From the NCBI RefSeq assembly GCF_002118315.1, contig NZ_MTSZ01000001.1:1116001-1180000 (forward strand): a DNA stretch of 64,000 nt, given 5' to 3'. The notes beneath the pieces were generated by a model. The model had not been told where the DNA came from, did not search any database, and saw only the letters and a list, made by a program, of their open reading frames with translations. The stretch comes from Kiloniella majae (GTDB taxonomy: Bacteria > Pseudomonadota > Alphaproteobacteria > Kiloniellales > Kiloniellaceae). Numbering within the stretch: the first letter of the stretch is position 1; each line of letters opens with the position of its first letter. A program made the translations under genes and the position numbers. Positions 7,763-16,187 of the stretch are shown here, piece by piece.

Positions 7763-9292
7763 ATGCCAACGTCATCAGGAAAACACCTGCCCTTCTTTTG
7801 CGCCCTTCTTATTGGAATGAGCTTTACCTCAAGTGTAAATGCCACCTCTTCTGTCCGAAGCGATCTTTCTTCAAAAGATTTGGAACGGGTACAAGCCATT
7901 ACCCGGCCCACAAGTGACTTTTCCAAAGCAGAAACCTACGAAAACAAATCTGCTGGTGCCCCGACATCAAAAAAAACAGTCTCGTCAAAATCCTTTTCAC
8001 ATTCCTCAGCCAATTTATCATTCGAGGGCGAGCGCGATTTCAAGTTGGGCAACAGTCTCTTTAAAAAAATCTGGGTCTCATCTCCTTCCTCCACCAAAGC
8101 ATCTGATGGACTAGGCCCCCTTTTTAACGCCAGATCCTGCCAACGATGTCATTTACAAGATGGCCGCGGACACCCTCCCGAAAGCAATGATGATCTGGCC
8201 ACGTCAATGTTCTTGCGTCTATCCGTTCCGGCACGAACAGAAGCAGAAAAGCAAGCACTTCGCAGTGGTGAACGACTGCGCATTCCTGAACCAACCTATG
8301 GCGGACAGTTACAAGACCAGGCAGTGACGGGTCTGCCAGCCGAGGGAAAAATGCGTATTTCCTATGAAGAGGAAGTTATACTCTTAAACGGCGGCGAAAG
8401 CGTATCATTACGCAAACCAAGCTATAGCGTTGATGAACTTTCCTATGGCGATATGGATCCCGATGTCATGCTTTCGCCTCGGGTCGCACCGCCAATGATT
8501 GGCCTGGGTCTTTTGGAAGAAATCCATGAGCAGGACCTTCTCGGGCTGGCAGATCCAGAAGATAAGAATAATGATGGAATTTCCGGGAAAGCCAGCTTGG
8601 TTTTAAATCCAGAAACCGAGCAAAAGGAAATTGGGCGTTTTGGCTGGAAAGCTTCCAACAGAACCGTTCATACGCAATCTGCAAATGCTTTTGCAGGGGA
8701 CATTGGGTTATCAACCCCGGATATCCCAGCCCACTGGGGGGATTGCACAGCGAACCAGCCAAGATGTCTTTCACAACCGCACGGATCACAGAAAAATCTG
8801 GGCGAAGGAGAAGCCCCAAAAAAAGTCTTGGACCTTGTCGTTTTTTATTCAAAAAACCTTGCGGTCCCGGCACGCCGTAACGTTAACGACCCAAATGTTC
8901 TTAAGGGGAAAGAGCTCTTTTACAAAAGTAGATGTACTTCCTGTCACCAGCCAAAGTTTGTGACCCGTAGAGATGCCAAACAAAAAGAACTCGCTTTCCA
9001 ACTTATCTGGCCTTATAGCGACCTGCTCCTCCATGACATGGGCGAAGGTTTGTCGGACGGCCGTCCTGTTGGCAATGCCACAGGAAGGGAATGGCGAACA
9101 CCGCCGCTATGGGGGATAGGGCTTACGGAAAAAGTGAGCGGCCACACCTATTTTCTTCATGATGGGCGGGCACGAAATCTGTTAGAAGCAATTATCTGGC
9201 ATGGTGGCGAGGCACAAGCGGCTCGCGACAAGGTTGTCACGATGTCACCCAAAGAACGAAATGACCTGATCAGCTTCCTGGAATCCCTTTAA
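7763..9292 (+). CDS. Di-haem oxidoreductase, DHOR/DUF1111 family
   Basis: About 509 residues with an N-terminal signal peptide (LPFFCALLIGMSF, cleavage near VNAT). Two c-type haem motifs are visible: CQRCH at about residue 126 and CTSCH at about residue 391. Between them lie conserved-looking stretches such as FGWKA and SNAFAGDIGLS. The C-terminus has REWRTPPLWGIGL and HDGRARNLLEAI, as in MauG/cytochrome c peroxidase-like proteins. It would act in the periplasm as a di-haem electron-transfer enzyme; the substrate is not known. I infer that it changes the redox state of iron handled by the flanking imelysins. The ATG at 7763 is preferred over a TTG at 7745; neither has a strong ribosome site. 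The last base of its stop overlaps the next start. Confidence 0.9.
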   Translation: MPTSSGKHLPFFCALLIGMSFTSSVNATSSVRSDLSSKDLERVQAITRPTSDFSKAETYENKSAGAPTSKKTVSSKSFSHSSANLSFEGERDFKLGNSLFKKIWVSSPSSTKASDGLGPLFNARSCQRCHLQDGRGHPPESNDDLATSMFLRLSVPARTEAEKQALRSGERLRIPEPTYGGQLQDQAVTGLPAEGKMRISYEEEVILLNGGESVSLRKPSYSVDELSYGDMDPDVMLSPRVAPPMIGLGLLEEIHEQDLLGLADPEDKNNDGISGKASLVLNPETEQKEIGRFGWKASNRTVHTQSANAFAGDIGLSTPDIPAHWGDCTANQPRCLSQPHGSQKNLGEGEAPKKVLDLVVFYSKNLAVPARRNVNDPNVLKGKELFYKSRCTSCHQPKFVTRRDAKQKELAFQLIWPYSDLLLHDMGEGLSDGRPVGNATGREWRTPPLWGIGLTEKVSGHTYFLHDGRARNLLEAIIWHGGEAQAARDKVVTMSPKERNDLISFLESL

Positions 9293-10443
9293 TGATGACG
9301 AACACTCACCAAAAGCCCGCGACATCCCTAAAGCGTTGTTTCATGAACGTTGTTTGCGCCATCCTCACCGGAGGTGCCATCACCGGGATAACAGTTACAG
9401 GTATCTCAGCCACTGCTTGGGGACAATCCGCTGAAACAACCTACAGACCAGTCATCAAACAGGTTATCGAGAAGGCGATCCTGCCGGGTTATGAGAACCT
9501 GGTCGAGGTTGCTGCTCAACAGGGAAACGACATAGAAAAATTATGTCTATCCCCGAATGAAGCCAACCTGAAATATGCCCGAGATAGCTTTCGCTCTCTT
9601 GTTTCTGCGTGGTCCCGTGTTGAGATGTACCGTATTGGCCCTGCGATTAAAGGCAATCGACAGGAAAAACTGTTTTTTTGGCCGGATCGTAAATCAATCG
9701 GGCTACGACAGGTACGAAAGTTGATCAATACCCAAGACAAAACAGCTCTCACAACAGAAACATTGCAAAAGAAGAGTGTCGCGGTTCAGGGTATTTTGGC
9801 TCTTGAGTATGTCCTTTTTGGAAAAAACTCAGACGCTCTCTCTACCACCACCCCGAAATCCTATCGATGTGAGTATGGAGCAACCATTGCCCAGACAATA
9901 GGAGCAACAGCAAAATCGATTGTTAACGACTGGTCATCACCATCGGGCTATGCAACCCAGATGCTTAATCCAAGTTCGACAAGTCCCATCTACCGATCTG
10001 ATGCAGAAGTCATGCAGGATCTGCTTCGTATCAGTAGTGAAATGATACAGAGTACCCGGGATCTCAAGATAAAAAATACAATCAAAGACAGTCCGGCAAA
10101 ATCGAAACCAAAGCGGGCACCTTTCTGGCGTTCTAATTTGACGCTTCACGCGTACCAAAATAATCTGAAAGCTGTTGAGGCTCTCTTCACAGTTGGCGGC
10201 CTTGGTAAACTGACACCCCGCTATACAAAGTCACTTTCCTTTGAACTTGAACAAACCAATAAATTTTTAGCGAAGTTGGAAAAAGAGAACTCCCCCTGGG
10301 AGGAGCAGGTAAAACAGAAAGAAGCTCATGAACTCCTAACCTTTACTCTTATCCCCCTGGAAGGTGCACAATACATTGTTAGCGAACTAATTCCTCAAGA
10401 ACTTGGCCTCAGCCTTGGCTTTAACTCTTTAGATGGCGATTAA
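9292..10443 (+). CDS. Second imelysin-family protein with altered GxHxxE motif
   Basis: 383 residues with a long hydrophobic signal region (residues about 17-45, ending in ATAWGQSAET). The order of helices and motifs such as WSRVEMYRIGP, FWPDRKSIG and LTFTLIPLEGAQYI fits the imelysin-like domain of the second protein usually found in these clusters. The position of the GxHxxE motif reads GILALEYVLFG: Gly and Glu are kept but His is replaced by Leu. Metal binding at that site should therefore differ from the first imelysin. The start overlaps the preceding stop (TAATG), indicating translational coupling. Confidence 0.88.
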   Translation: MMTNTHQKPATSLKRCFMNVVCAILTGGAITGITVTGISATAWGQSAETTYRPVIKQVIEKAILPGYENLVEVAAQQGNDIEKLCLSPNEANLKYARDSFRSLVSAWSRVEMYRIGPAIKGNRQEKLFFWPDRKSIGLRQVRKLINTQDKTALTTETLQKKSVAVQGILALEYVLFGKNSDALSTTTPKSYRCEYGATIAQTIGATAKSIVNDWSSPSGYATQMLNPSSTSPIYRSDAEVMQDLLRISSEMIQSTRDLKIKNTIKDSPAKSKPKRAPFWRSNLTLHAYQNNLKAVEALFTVGGLGKLTPRYTKSLSFELEQTNKFLAKLEKENSPWEEQVKQKEAHELLTFTLIPLEGAQYIVSELIPQELGLSLGFNSLDGD

Positions 10444-10446
10444 TAA

Positions 10447-11559
10447 ATGGCGCTATCTCGAAGAACTTTCTTAAGTCGAATTGCTGCCAGTGGCGTCCTG
10501 GCAACCGGGCAATTACCTCTGGCCTCTTTTGCACCGGGTTTTGCTCAGGCGCAAACAAGCTCCCCCCATCAAGCGGCTTACGTTTCCACACTCAGACAGT
10601 CAGACGGTCAGTATGCCGCCGCTGTTATTGATCACGCAGGAAACTTGATCTTCCAAGAACACCTTGATGATAGAGGACACGCAACGGCGATCACACCTAA
10701 CAAGAAATTCGCTGTCGTCTTTGCCCGACGCCCAGGACGTTTCGCATTGGTGCTGGATCTCGTAAACAACCAGCGTCATCAGGCATTTTCTCCTTCAGCA
10801 GGGCATCATTTTTATGGTCATGGATTTTTCTCTCCTGACGGAAAAATACTCTATGCGACCGAAAATGACTATGAGAATGAACGCGGCATTATCGGCATAT
10901 ACGACACAGAAAATAACTTTGCGCGGATCGGTCAACACGACAGCTACGGCATAGGTCCACACGAAGCAATCCTGCTTTCCGACGGCATTACCATTGCCAT
11001 CTCGAATGGCGGCATTGTTACCCATCCGGACTACCCCAGACAAAAATTGAATCTTCCCTCTATGGAGCCGCAAATAAGCTACATAGATCGGCGCGATGGA
11101 AAACTTATATCACAAAGCAAGTTGCCTTCAGAATACACTCAACTCTCTTTACGACACATAAGCGCAGCAAAAGATCACATTTGGATTGGCGGTCAATTCG
11201 AAGGCGATCCAGGCAACAGCATCAGTCTTGTCGCCACACATTGCATCGGTGAAGAAATAAAGCCCGTGTCCAAAGGACAAACCTATCTCGGCATGAAGCA
11301 ATATATTGGATCTGTCAGCACAAATGCTAACGATACCCTAGTTGCCACAAGCGCCCCCAAAGGCAACAAAATCGCGATATGGAATAGTGACACCCGTGAG
11401 CTCGTGAAAATCATAACCCATCAGGATGCTGGCGGCGTCGCGCCAAATGGAAAAGATTTTACAATCTCAGACGGGCAGGGAAATTTGTGGCAAAATAACA
11501 AAGCCATTTATCACAACCCGGAAATTGCATGGGATAATCATCTTAGTTCAGTATCCTAA
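10447..11559 (+). CDS. DUF1513 beta-propeller protein, Tat-exported
   Basis: 370 residues. The N-terminus SRRTFLSRIAASG is a twin-arginine signal, followed by a hydrophobic stretch and AQAQTSS. The mature part has repeated blade-like motifs (AITPNKKFAVVFARRPG, FFSPDGKILYATEND, GIGPHEAILLSDG) typical of DUF1513. Export by Tat means it folds, or takes a cofactor, in the cytoplasm before crossing. It begins 3 bases after the second imelysin stop, so it is the last gene of the imelysin/di-haem operon. Its biochemical role is unknown; the constant company of imelysin and DHOR genes (from memory) suggests a part in periplasmic iron handling. Confidence 0.9.
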   Translation: MALSRRTFLSRIAASGVLATGQLPLASFAPGFAQAQTSSPHQAAYVSTLRQSDGQYAAAVIDHAGNLIFQEHLDDRGHATAITPNKKFAVVFARRPGRFALVLDLVNNQRHQAFSPSAGHHFYGHGFFSPDGKILYATENDYENERGIIGIYDTENNFARIGQHDSYGIGPHEAILLSDGITIAISNGGIVTHPDYPRQKLNLPSMEPQISYIDRRDGKLISQSKLPSEYTQLSLRHISAAKDHIWIGGQFEGDPGNSISLVATHCIGEEIKPVSKGQTYLGMKQYIGSVSTNANDTLVATSAPKGNKIAIWNSDTRELVKIITHQDAGGVAPNGKDFTISDGQGNLWQNNKAIYHNPEIAWDNHLSSVS

Positions 11560-11664
11560 TCCACCATACCAACATCAGCTATAATGTAACTCTTATCGCT
11601 TGTTAACTTTCATAATGTTATTCTTCGTTTAATCCTGCTCTTCTCATCAGCAAGAATGATAGAA

Positions 11665-12336
11665 ATGTTAATAACCATTCCAGATCTTTTAGATCAATCC
11701 AAGCTCATTGAAATCAATGAACTTCTTGATCAAGGACAATTCAAGGACGGAAAGCTTACAGCAGGATGGCATGCAAAGCTTGTTAAGAACAACACCCAAC
11801 TTTCGGGCCGAGATAAGGCCGCAAAACAGGCAACAGCCCTTTTAACAAATGCGCTACAGCGTAACCCAGCTTTTGCACACGCCACACTCCTTCGACAGAT
11901 GCGTTCTCTTCTTTTCAGTCGCTACGAACCAGGTATGGAGTATGGTAACCATGTGGATGATGCCATTATGGGTTCGGACAGAAGCTTTCGTACCGATATA
12001 TCTTTTACTGTTTTTCTAAGCGATCCGAAAAGTTACGAAGGCGGAGAACTGATAATGGACAGTTCTGTTGGCGAGCAGAAATTCAAGTTACCCGCGGGCT
12101 CGGCAGTTGTATATCCTTCCACTACATTGCATAGAGTTGCCCCTGTCACCAAAGGTGTCAGGCAGGTTGCCGTCAGCTGGATACAGAGTCTTGTCAGGTC
12201 GGCAGAACAACGCGAAATAATTTATGATGTTGATAATACCCGACGCGCCCTTTTTGAACGCGAAGGGAAAAGTAGAGAATTTGATCTTCTGACCAAAACC
12301 CACGCCAACCTATTACGGCTTTGGTCTGAACCGTGA
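11665..12336 (+). CDS. piuC: PiuC-like PKHD-type Fe(II)/2-oxoglutarate hydroxylase
   Basis: About 223 residues. The iron ligands are His and Asp in YGNHVDDA (about residue 97) and His in TTLHRVAPV (about residue 156). The 2-oxoglutarate Arg is in GVRQVAVSW. Length and start (MLITIPDLL) match the PiuC/YbiX family, which is often iron-regulated and found beside siderophore receptor genes. The frame extends three codons upstream to 11656. It follows the DUF1513 gene after about 105 bases, so it may be read through or have its own promoter. No TonB-dependent receptor is nearby, which is unusual for piuC. Confidence 0.9.
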   Translation: MLITIPDLLDQSKLIEINELLDQGQFKDGKLTAGWHAKLVKNNTQLSGRDKAAKQATALLTNALQRNPAFAHATLLRQMRSLLFSRYEPGMEYGNHVDDAIMGSDRSFRTDISFTVFLSDPKSYEGGELIMDSSVGEQKFKLPAGSAVVYPSTTLHRVAPVTKGVRQVAVSWIQSLVRSAEQREIIYDVDNTRRALFEREGKSREFDLLTKTHANLLRLWSEP

Positions 12337-12356
12337 CAAAGCGAAACAAATAGTTC

Positions 12357-12385
12357 AAAAAAAAGGCTGCCCGAAACAGGCAGCC
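12357..12385 (-). terminator. Intrinsic terminator for the YdcH-like gene
   Basis: GGCTGCC / GGCAGCC stem at 12365-12385; on the minus strand it is followed by eight T. It also sits 29 bases past the piuC stop and may work weakly on the plus strand. Confidence 0.85.
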
Positions 12386-12416
12386 AAAGTTTGTCTTGGG
12401 GAATTTAACAAGTAAA

Positions 12417-12656
12417 TTAAACAGCTAATAGCGAGTAGAGCGTATCTTTTAGCGCTAAACGTTCCTTTTTGATCTCATGGATATGATCATCACTTAACGT
12501 CTCAACCTCACTTTCGTGCCGATGAATTATCCTGTTAATTCGATGATAATCCTCAGCGAGTTTCGCAAAATGTGCATCAGACTGCTTCTTGGTGTGAATG
12601 CGGTCTTTAAACTCAGGAAATTCCTCTACGAGTTCATGTGGTGTGTGCTGTGACAT
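12417..12656 (-). CDS. YdcH/DUF465-family small protein
   Basis: About 79 residues, highly charged and predicted to be an all-helical coiled coil. The pattern HxKKQSDAHFAKLAEDYHRINRIIHRHE and the LKKERLALKD-like end (here IKKERLALKDTLYSLL) are typical of DUF465. Function in the family is not established. The ATG at 12656 has GGAG five bases upstream. An FNR/FixK-like palindrome lies about 60-75 bases before the start, hinting at oxygen-responsive expression. Confidence 0.85.
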   Translation of the reverse strand: MSQHTPHELVEEFPEFKDRIHTKKQSDAHFAKLAEDYHRINRIIHRHESEVETLSDDHIHEIKKERLALKDTLYSLLAV

Positions 12657-12717
12657 TTCCACTCCGTTATTACTGCCATCTACAGGTATGATAATAGAAG
12701 TGGAGAGCAGTTCTGAC

Positions 12718-12733
12718 TTTGACGTAGGTCAAA
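12718..12733. promoter_or_regulatory. FNR/FixK-type box
   Basis: TTTGACGTAGGTCAAA is a perfect 6+4+6 palindrome that fits the CRP/FNR-family pattern TTGA-N6-TCAA. It is upstream of the YdcH-like gene on the minus strand. Confidence 0.5.
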
Positions 12734-12797
12734 TCAAAGCCTCTTTTCACATATTCAGGCGATTTACTTCATTGAGGGTACTGCATAAGGAATTCAA

Positions 12798-13268
12798 TCA
12801 GAAATCGTCGTCATCCGGCTCTCTAAGAGCAATGCCCCCCAGCAACATATCCACCTCGTTACCGTCACAAGACAGAGGCAAAACAAGACTTTCGACATCT
12901 TTGATACCCGGAAGCTCTCCGATATAAGGTAGAATAGTCCGTATCGGCTTTTTCTCCTGCGCAACTCTTTCATATAGAGCAAACATCAGACTAGGAGGGT
13001 TCTGAGTGGGAATTTCGCTTAAACGCAAGCCTGTGTAACACTTCGTTGCGATTTCATCTATCAAGGTTCCGATAAGGCGATACTCAAAATCAAGCGGATT
13101 TCGATGAACATCAATAAGCTCACAATAGGGAAGCAACGCTGGTATAGCCTGAGGATCAATATCTGCACGAGCGGGCAATTCTTTTACCCGAGGCAATGCT
13201 TCCCAATAATCAAGTAATTCAACAAGATGGGATGCCTCAACATATAGCTTTTCACTCAATTCTGACAT
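12798..13268 (-). CDS. PAS_5-type single-domain protein
   Basis: About 156 residues with the pattern of the alphaproteobacterial PAS_5 family: LPYCELIDVHRNPLDFEYRLIGT followed by GLRLSEIP and SLVLPLSCDGNEVDMLLGGI near the end. It is a lone sensor-like fold with no output domain. Some single-PAS proteins of this type are soluble cytoplasmic sensors or polar proteins, but ligand and partner cannot be read from the sequence. The ATG at 13268 (MSELSEK) is chosen; a start three codons upstream is possible. Confidence 0.8.
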   Translation of the reverse strand: MSELSEKLYVEASHLVELLDYWEALPRVKELPARADIDPQAIPALLPYCELIDVHRNPLDFEYRLIGTLIDEIATKCYTGLRLSEIPTQNPPSLMFALYERVAQEKKPIRTILPYIGELPGIKDVESLVLPLSCDGNEVDMLLGGIALREPDDDDF

Positions 13269-13354
13269 GGATTGCACTTATCTTTTCTCCGCTTATCCAG
13301 CGAGCTTTCCTCTTATCTTGGCCCCTTGTCTTGATAAGTATAGCACATATTTCC

Positions 13355-13819
13355 CTACCCCGGCTTGAAAACCATAAGATAGAAAACAATTACAATCATT
13401 GGAAAGGCCAAAGATCCTAACAAAATCCACCACCGATCTAACACCCAATAGACTCGCGGCACATCGCTATTGTTATCCAGTGATGTCTTGATCAAATCCC
13501 GCATCCGGATTTGAAGCCACACAACCGGTAGCCAACAAACACCTGCACCGAAATAAAGAACAATATCCCATAAAACCCAAGCGTCATCTATATCATAGCC
13601 AGTGACATAAAGTAATCCGATACCTGATAGGAACTGCACAATTACGGCCGGTGTTGTAAAAAGCCAATCAGCAATGACCACATGGCGCACGGCAAAATAC
13701 ATTTCCGGTAAATCTCGGTTACGATTGGCTATAAACATATAAAATGCACTGCCAATCCCAGTGCCAAACAGGATTGTTGAGCTCAGAATATGTATCCATT
13801 TCAGGAGAGTATAATCCAT
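13355..13819 (-). CDS. DUF2269-family four-helix membrane protein
   Basis: 154 residues with four transmembrane helices at about 8-30, 50-72, 82-103 and 128-152. Motifs such as KWIHILSSTILFGTGIGSAF and WLFTTPAVIVQFLSGI match the DUF2269 family of inner-membrane proteins with a conserved early His. Function is unknown. It stands alone, with 86 bases to the PAS_5 gene. Confidence 0.8.
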   Translation of the reverse strand: MDYTLLKWIHILSSTILFGTGIGSAFYMFIANRNRDLPEMYFAVRHVVIADWLFTTPAVIVQFLSGIGLLYVTGYDIDDAWVLWDIVLYFGAGVCWLPVVWLQIRMRDLIKTSLDNNSDVPRVYWVLDRWWILLGSLAFPMIVIVFYLMVFKPG

Positions 13820-13973
13820 AAACTTTCCACTCTTACCCCACTTTCATAAGCAACATTAACATTGATAAGTATTTAAAAGATTAGTTTGCTTTCAACTTGT
13901 CCCGCAAACAAAATCCAGCCTAAAGTAATTTAACGTCCAATTCCCTTTCCACCCCCATAGTTCGGAGCAACAC

Positions 13974-14600
13974 GTGTCTGCAGGAGACCCTATATTTAAA
14001 TCTGTCTTCGGAAAGGATTGGGACAAGCTTCCGCCTGTGATGAAAAAACACTACGCCGTGCGTTCGAACAGTCGTGATCGAGTTGTCGTCAAAGGAAAAC
14101 TGGACATTAAAATATCGCCTATGGTTAGCCTGATGGCACGGATCAGCGGTATGCTTCTCGCTTACTCAGGCAAAAATATCCCCGTTACTGTTGTCTTTAG
14201 AAGTGATCATCAAGCCAATTCTTCGACATCAAATACGCCCTTCTATTTTGACCGCACCTTTCACTTTCCTGACCGTGGTGACATCACTTTTTGTTCTAGG
14301 ATGGAGCAGATTGACAGTAATGTATTAGTTGAATTTATGCGCTTTGGCATTGGCTGGAAACTCGCGTACGAATGGGATGGAAAAAAGATTATCCTGCGTC
14401 ACAAAGGTTATGTCTGGCGGTTATTTGGGAAACTACTTCCCCTACCCTTCTCCTGGATAATGGGCAAAGGCCATGCTGAAGAAACCCCGCTTTCTGATGA
14501 CACCTTTTCCATGTGGACCCACGCCAAACACTCCCTCTTCGGCCCAACCTTTGGGTATGCAGGTGATTTTAAAGTCACGGAAGTCAAATGCCCCAAGTAG
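13974..14600 (+). CDS. DUF4166-domain protein
   Basis: 208 residues starting with GTG, with GGAG upstream. The start (DPIFKSVFGKDWDKLPPVMKKHYAVR) and the central FDRTFHFPDRGDITFCSRM are typical of DUF4166, which is often fused to or paired with saccharopine-dehydrogenase-like proteins. Here the two are separate genes overlapping by 13 bases. No catalytic role is known; the shared operon suggests it acts with the dehydrogenase-like protein. Confidence 0.85.
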   Translation: MSAGDPIFKSVFGKDWDKLPPVMKKHYAVRSNSRDRVVVKGKLDIKISPMVSLMARISGMLLAYSGKNIPVTVVFRSDHQANSSTSNTPFYFDRTFHFPDRGDITFCSRMEQIDSNVLVEFMRFGIGWKLAYEWDGKKIILRHKGYVWRLFGKLLPLPFSWIMGKGHAEETPLSDDTFSMWTHAKHSLFGPTFGYAGDFKVTEVKCPK

Positions 14601-15706
14601 AAGTCTCTCCAAAAACACAGCGAACAGTTCTTATCCTCGGGGGCTATGGTAACTTTGGTAAACGTATTGCCTCTGCCCTAACCCACGACAACATCCCGGT
14701 TATCATCTCGGGTAGAAATACAGAAAAAGCCAATTGCTTTGCGAGCCTGCTTCCCAGCAAATTGGTGCAAACAGCCTGCTTTGACGTAAATAAGGATCTT
14801 GCCGCTGAGCTAAAACGCCTTAACCCGGCTGTTGTAATCAATACCTGTGGCCCCTTCCAAAACAGTAACTACGATGTTGCAGAAATTTGTATAGAGGCTG
14901 CTGTTCCCTACATCGATCTTGCCGATGGTCGAGATTTTGTTGTTGGCATAAAAACGTTAGATGACAAAGCCAGATCCGCTGAAGTTCCTGTTATCTCAGG
15001 AGCCTCAACCGTTCCCGGATTGTCATCTGCTGTGCTGGATAAATATAAAGACCTCTTTTCTGAAATTGATCAGATGATCTATGGTATTTCCCCCGGGCAG
15101 GGTGCCGAACGCGGTCTGGCCACAACTCAAGGCATTATGAGCTATCTGGGCAAAAAGCTCTCTCCTGCGCAAGGGACATCAACTCCCCGCTACGGTTGGC
15201 AGGATATTTATCGTCAAGATTTTCCCATACTCGGTAAACGCTGGATGGCGAATTGCGATATTCCTGATCTCGATCTTTTGCCATCACATTACAACATCAA
15301 GTCTGTGCAATTTTCAGCAGGTATGGAACTGAGCTTGCTCCACCTCGGCCTTTGGGGCCTATCGTGGCTTATCCGTTGGGGCCTGCCTCTAGAACTTGAA
15401 AAACATGCCGCCTCGTTGCTCAAGCTCAGTAACTGGTTCAACATTTTTGGTACTAGCAACGGCGGTATGCATATCATCCTCAGGGGGAGAGATCACAACG
15501 GTCAGTCATTGACAAAAAAATGGTTTATTATTGGACTGGACGGTGATGGCCCACAGATCCCGACAATTCCAGCCATCATCCTTGCGAAAAAGATTATTCG
15601 TGGCAAGGATGTACCCTCAGGAGCAATACCTTGTGTTGGCTTGATTAACCTCGATGACTATCTAAAAGAACTTGCGCCCTTTCATATCCGTACCTTTGAA
15701 GATTAA
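14588..15706 (+). CDS. Saccharopine-dehydrogenase-like NAD(P)-binding protein
   Basis: 372 residues. The N-terminus has a Rossmann loop in LILGGYGNFGKRIA (about residues 15-28), then ISGRNTEKA and VINTCGPFQNSNYDVAE, which are hallmarks of the saccharopine dehydrogenase NADP-binding family. The C-terminal half is a divergent catalytic domain. True lysine metabolism is unlikely because the family is broad, and substrates are mostly unknown. It overlaps the DUF4166 gene, and a GNAT gene starts 6 bases after its stop. Confidence 0.85.
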   Translation: MPQVEVSPKTQRTVLILGGYGNFGKRIASALTHDNIPVIISGRNTEKANCFASLLPSKLVQTACFDVNKDLAAELKRLNPAVVINTCGPFQNSNYDVAEICIEAAVPYIDLADGRDFVVGIKTLDDKARSAEVPVISGASTVPGLSSAVLDKYKDLFSEIDQMIYGISPGQGAERGLATTQGIMSYLGKKLSPAQGTSTPRYGWQDIYRQDFPILGKRWMANCDIPDLDLLPSHYNIKSVQFSAGMELSLLHLGLWGLSWLIRWGLPLELEKHAASLLKLSNWFNIFGTSNGGMHIILRGRDHNGQSLTKKWFIIGLDGDGPQIPTIPAIILAKKIIRGKDVPSGAIPCVGLINLDDYLKELAPFHIRTFED

Positions 15707-15711
15707 GTCTG

Positions 15712-16164
15712 ATGAAACTTGTACCTGCCTGCCTCAAAGACCTCCCCCTTCTGCCTACCATTGCTTTGAAATCAAAAAGCCATTGGGATTATCCTCAGAA
15801 TTTTTTGGATAAATGTAAGGTCTTCTTTGAAGAAGAGTTCACAGAAGAATACCTGAAAGAATCCCACACTTTCATCATTAAACAAGATGAGGAAATCATT
15901 GGCATGGGCAGCCTGTTATGGAAAGAAGTCCCGATGATCGATAATTTTTGGCTACTGCCTGAGAATATCGGAAAAGGCTATGGCAAGCAGGCTTTTGACC
16001 TTCTCGTCCAGGAAGCAAAAAACCTTGGCTGGCCGAACCTTACAGCAATTGCTGATATCTATGCCGAAGGCTTTTACAAAGCTATGGGCGCCAAACGCGT
16101 AGGCGAGGTTCCCTCTGAAGTACAGGACAAAATGCTCCCCAAAATGTTTATTGATCTCATTTAG
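15712..16164 (+). CDS. GNAT-family N-acetyltransferase
   Basis: 150 residues. The acetyl-CoA binding motif A is visible as LLPENIGKGYGKQAFDLL at about residues 82-99. The N-terminus is the usual short GNAT entry strand. It is the third gene of the DUF4166 - dehydrogenase - GNAT cluster, with a 5-base gap. Acceptor unknown. Confidence 0.85.
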   Translation: MKLVPACLKDLPLLPTIALKSKSHWDYPQNFLDKCKVFFEEEFTEEYLKESHTFIIKQDEEIIGMGSLLWKEVPMIDNFWLLPENIGKGYGKQAFDLLVQEAKNLGWPNLTAIADIYAEGFYKAMGAKRVGEVPSEVQDKMLPKMFIDLI

Positions 16165-16187
16165 CTGTGCCTTGCTTCAACGTGAAC

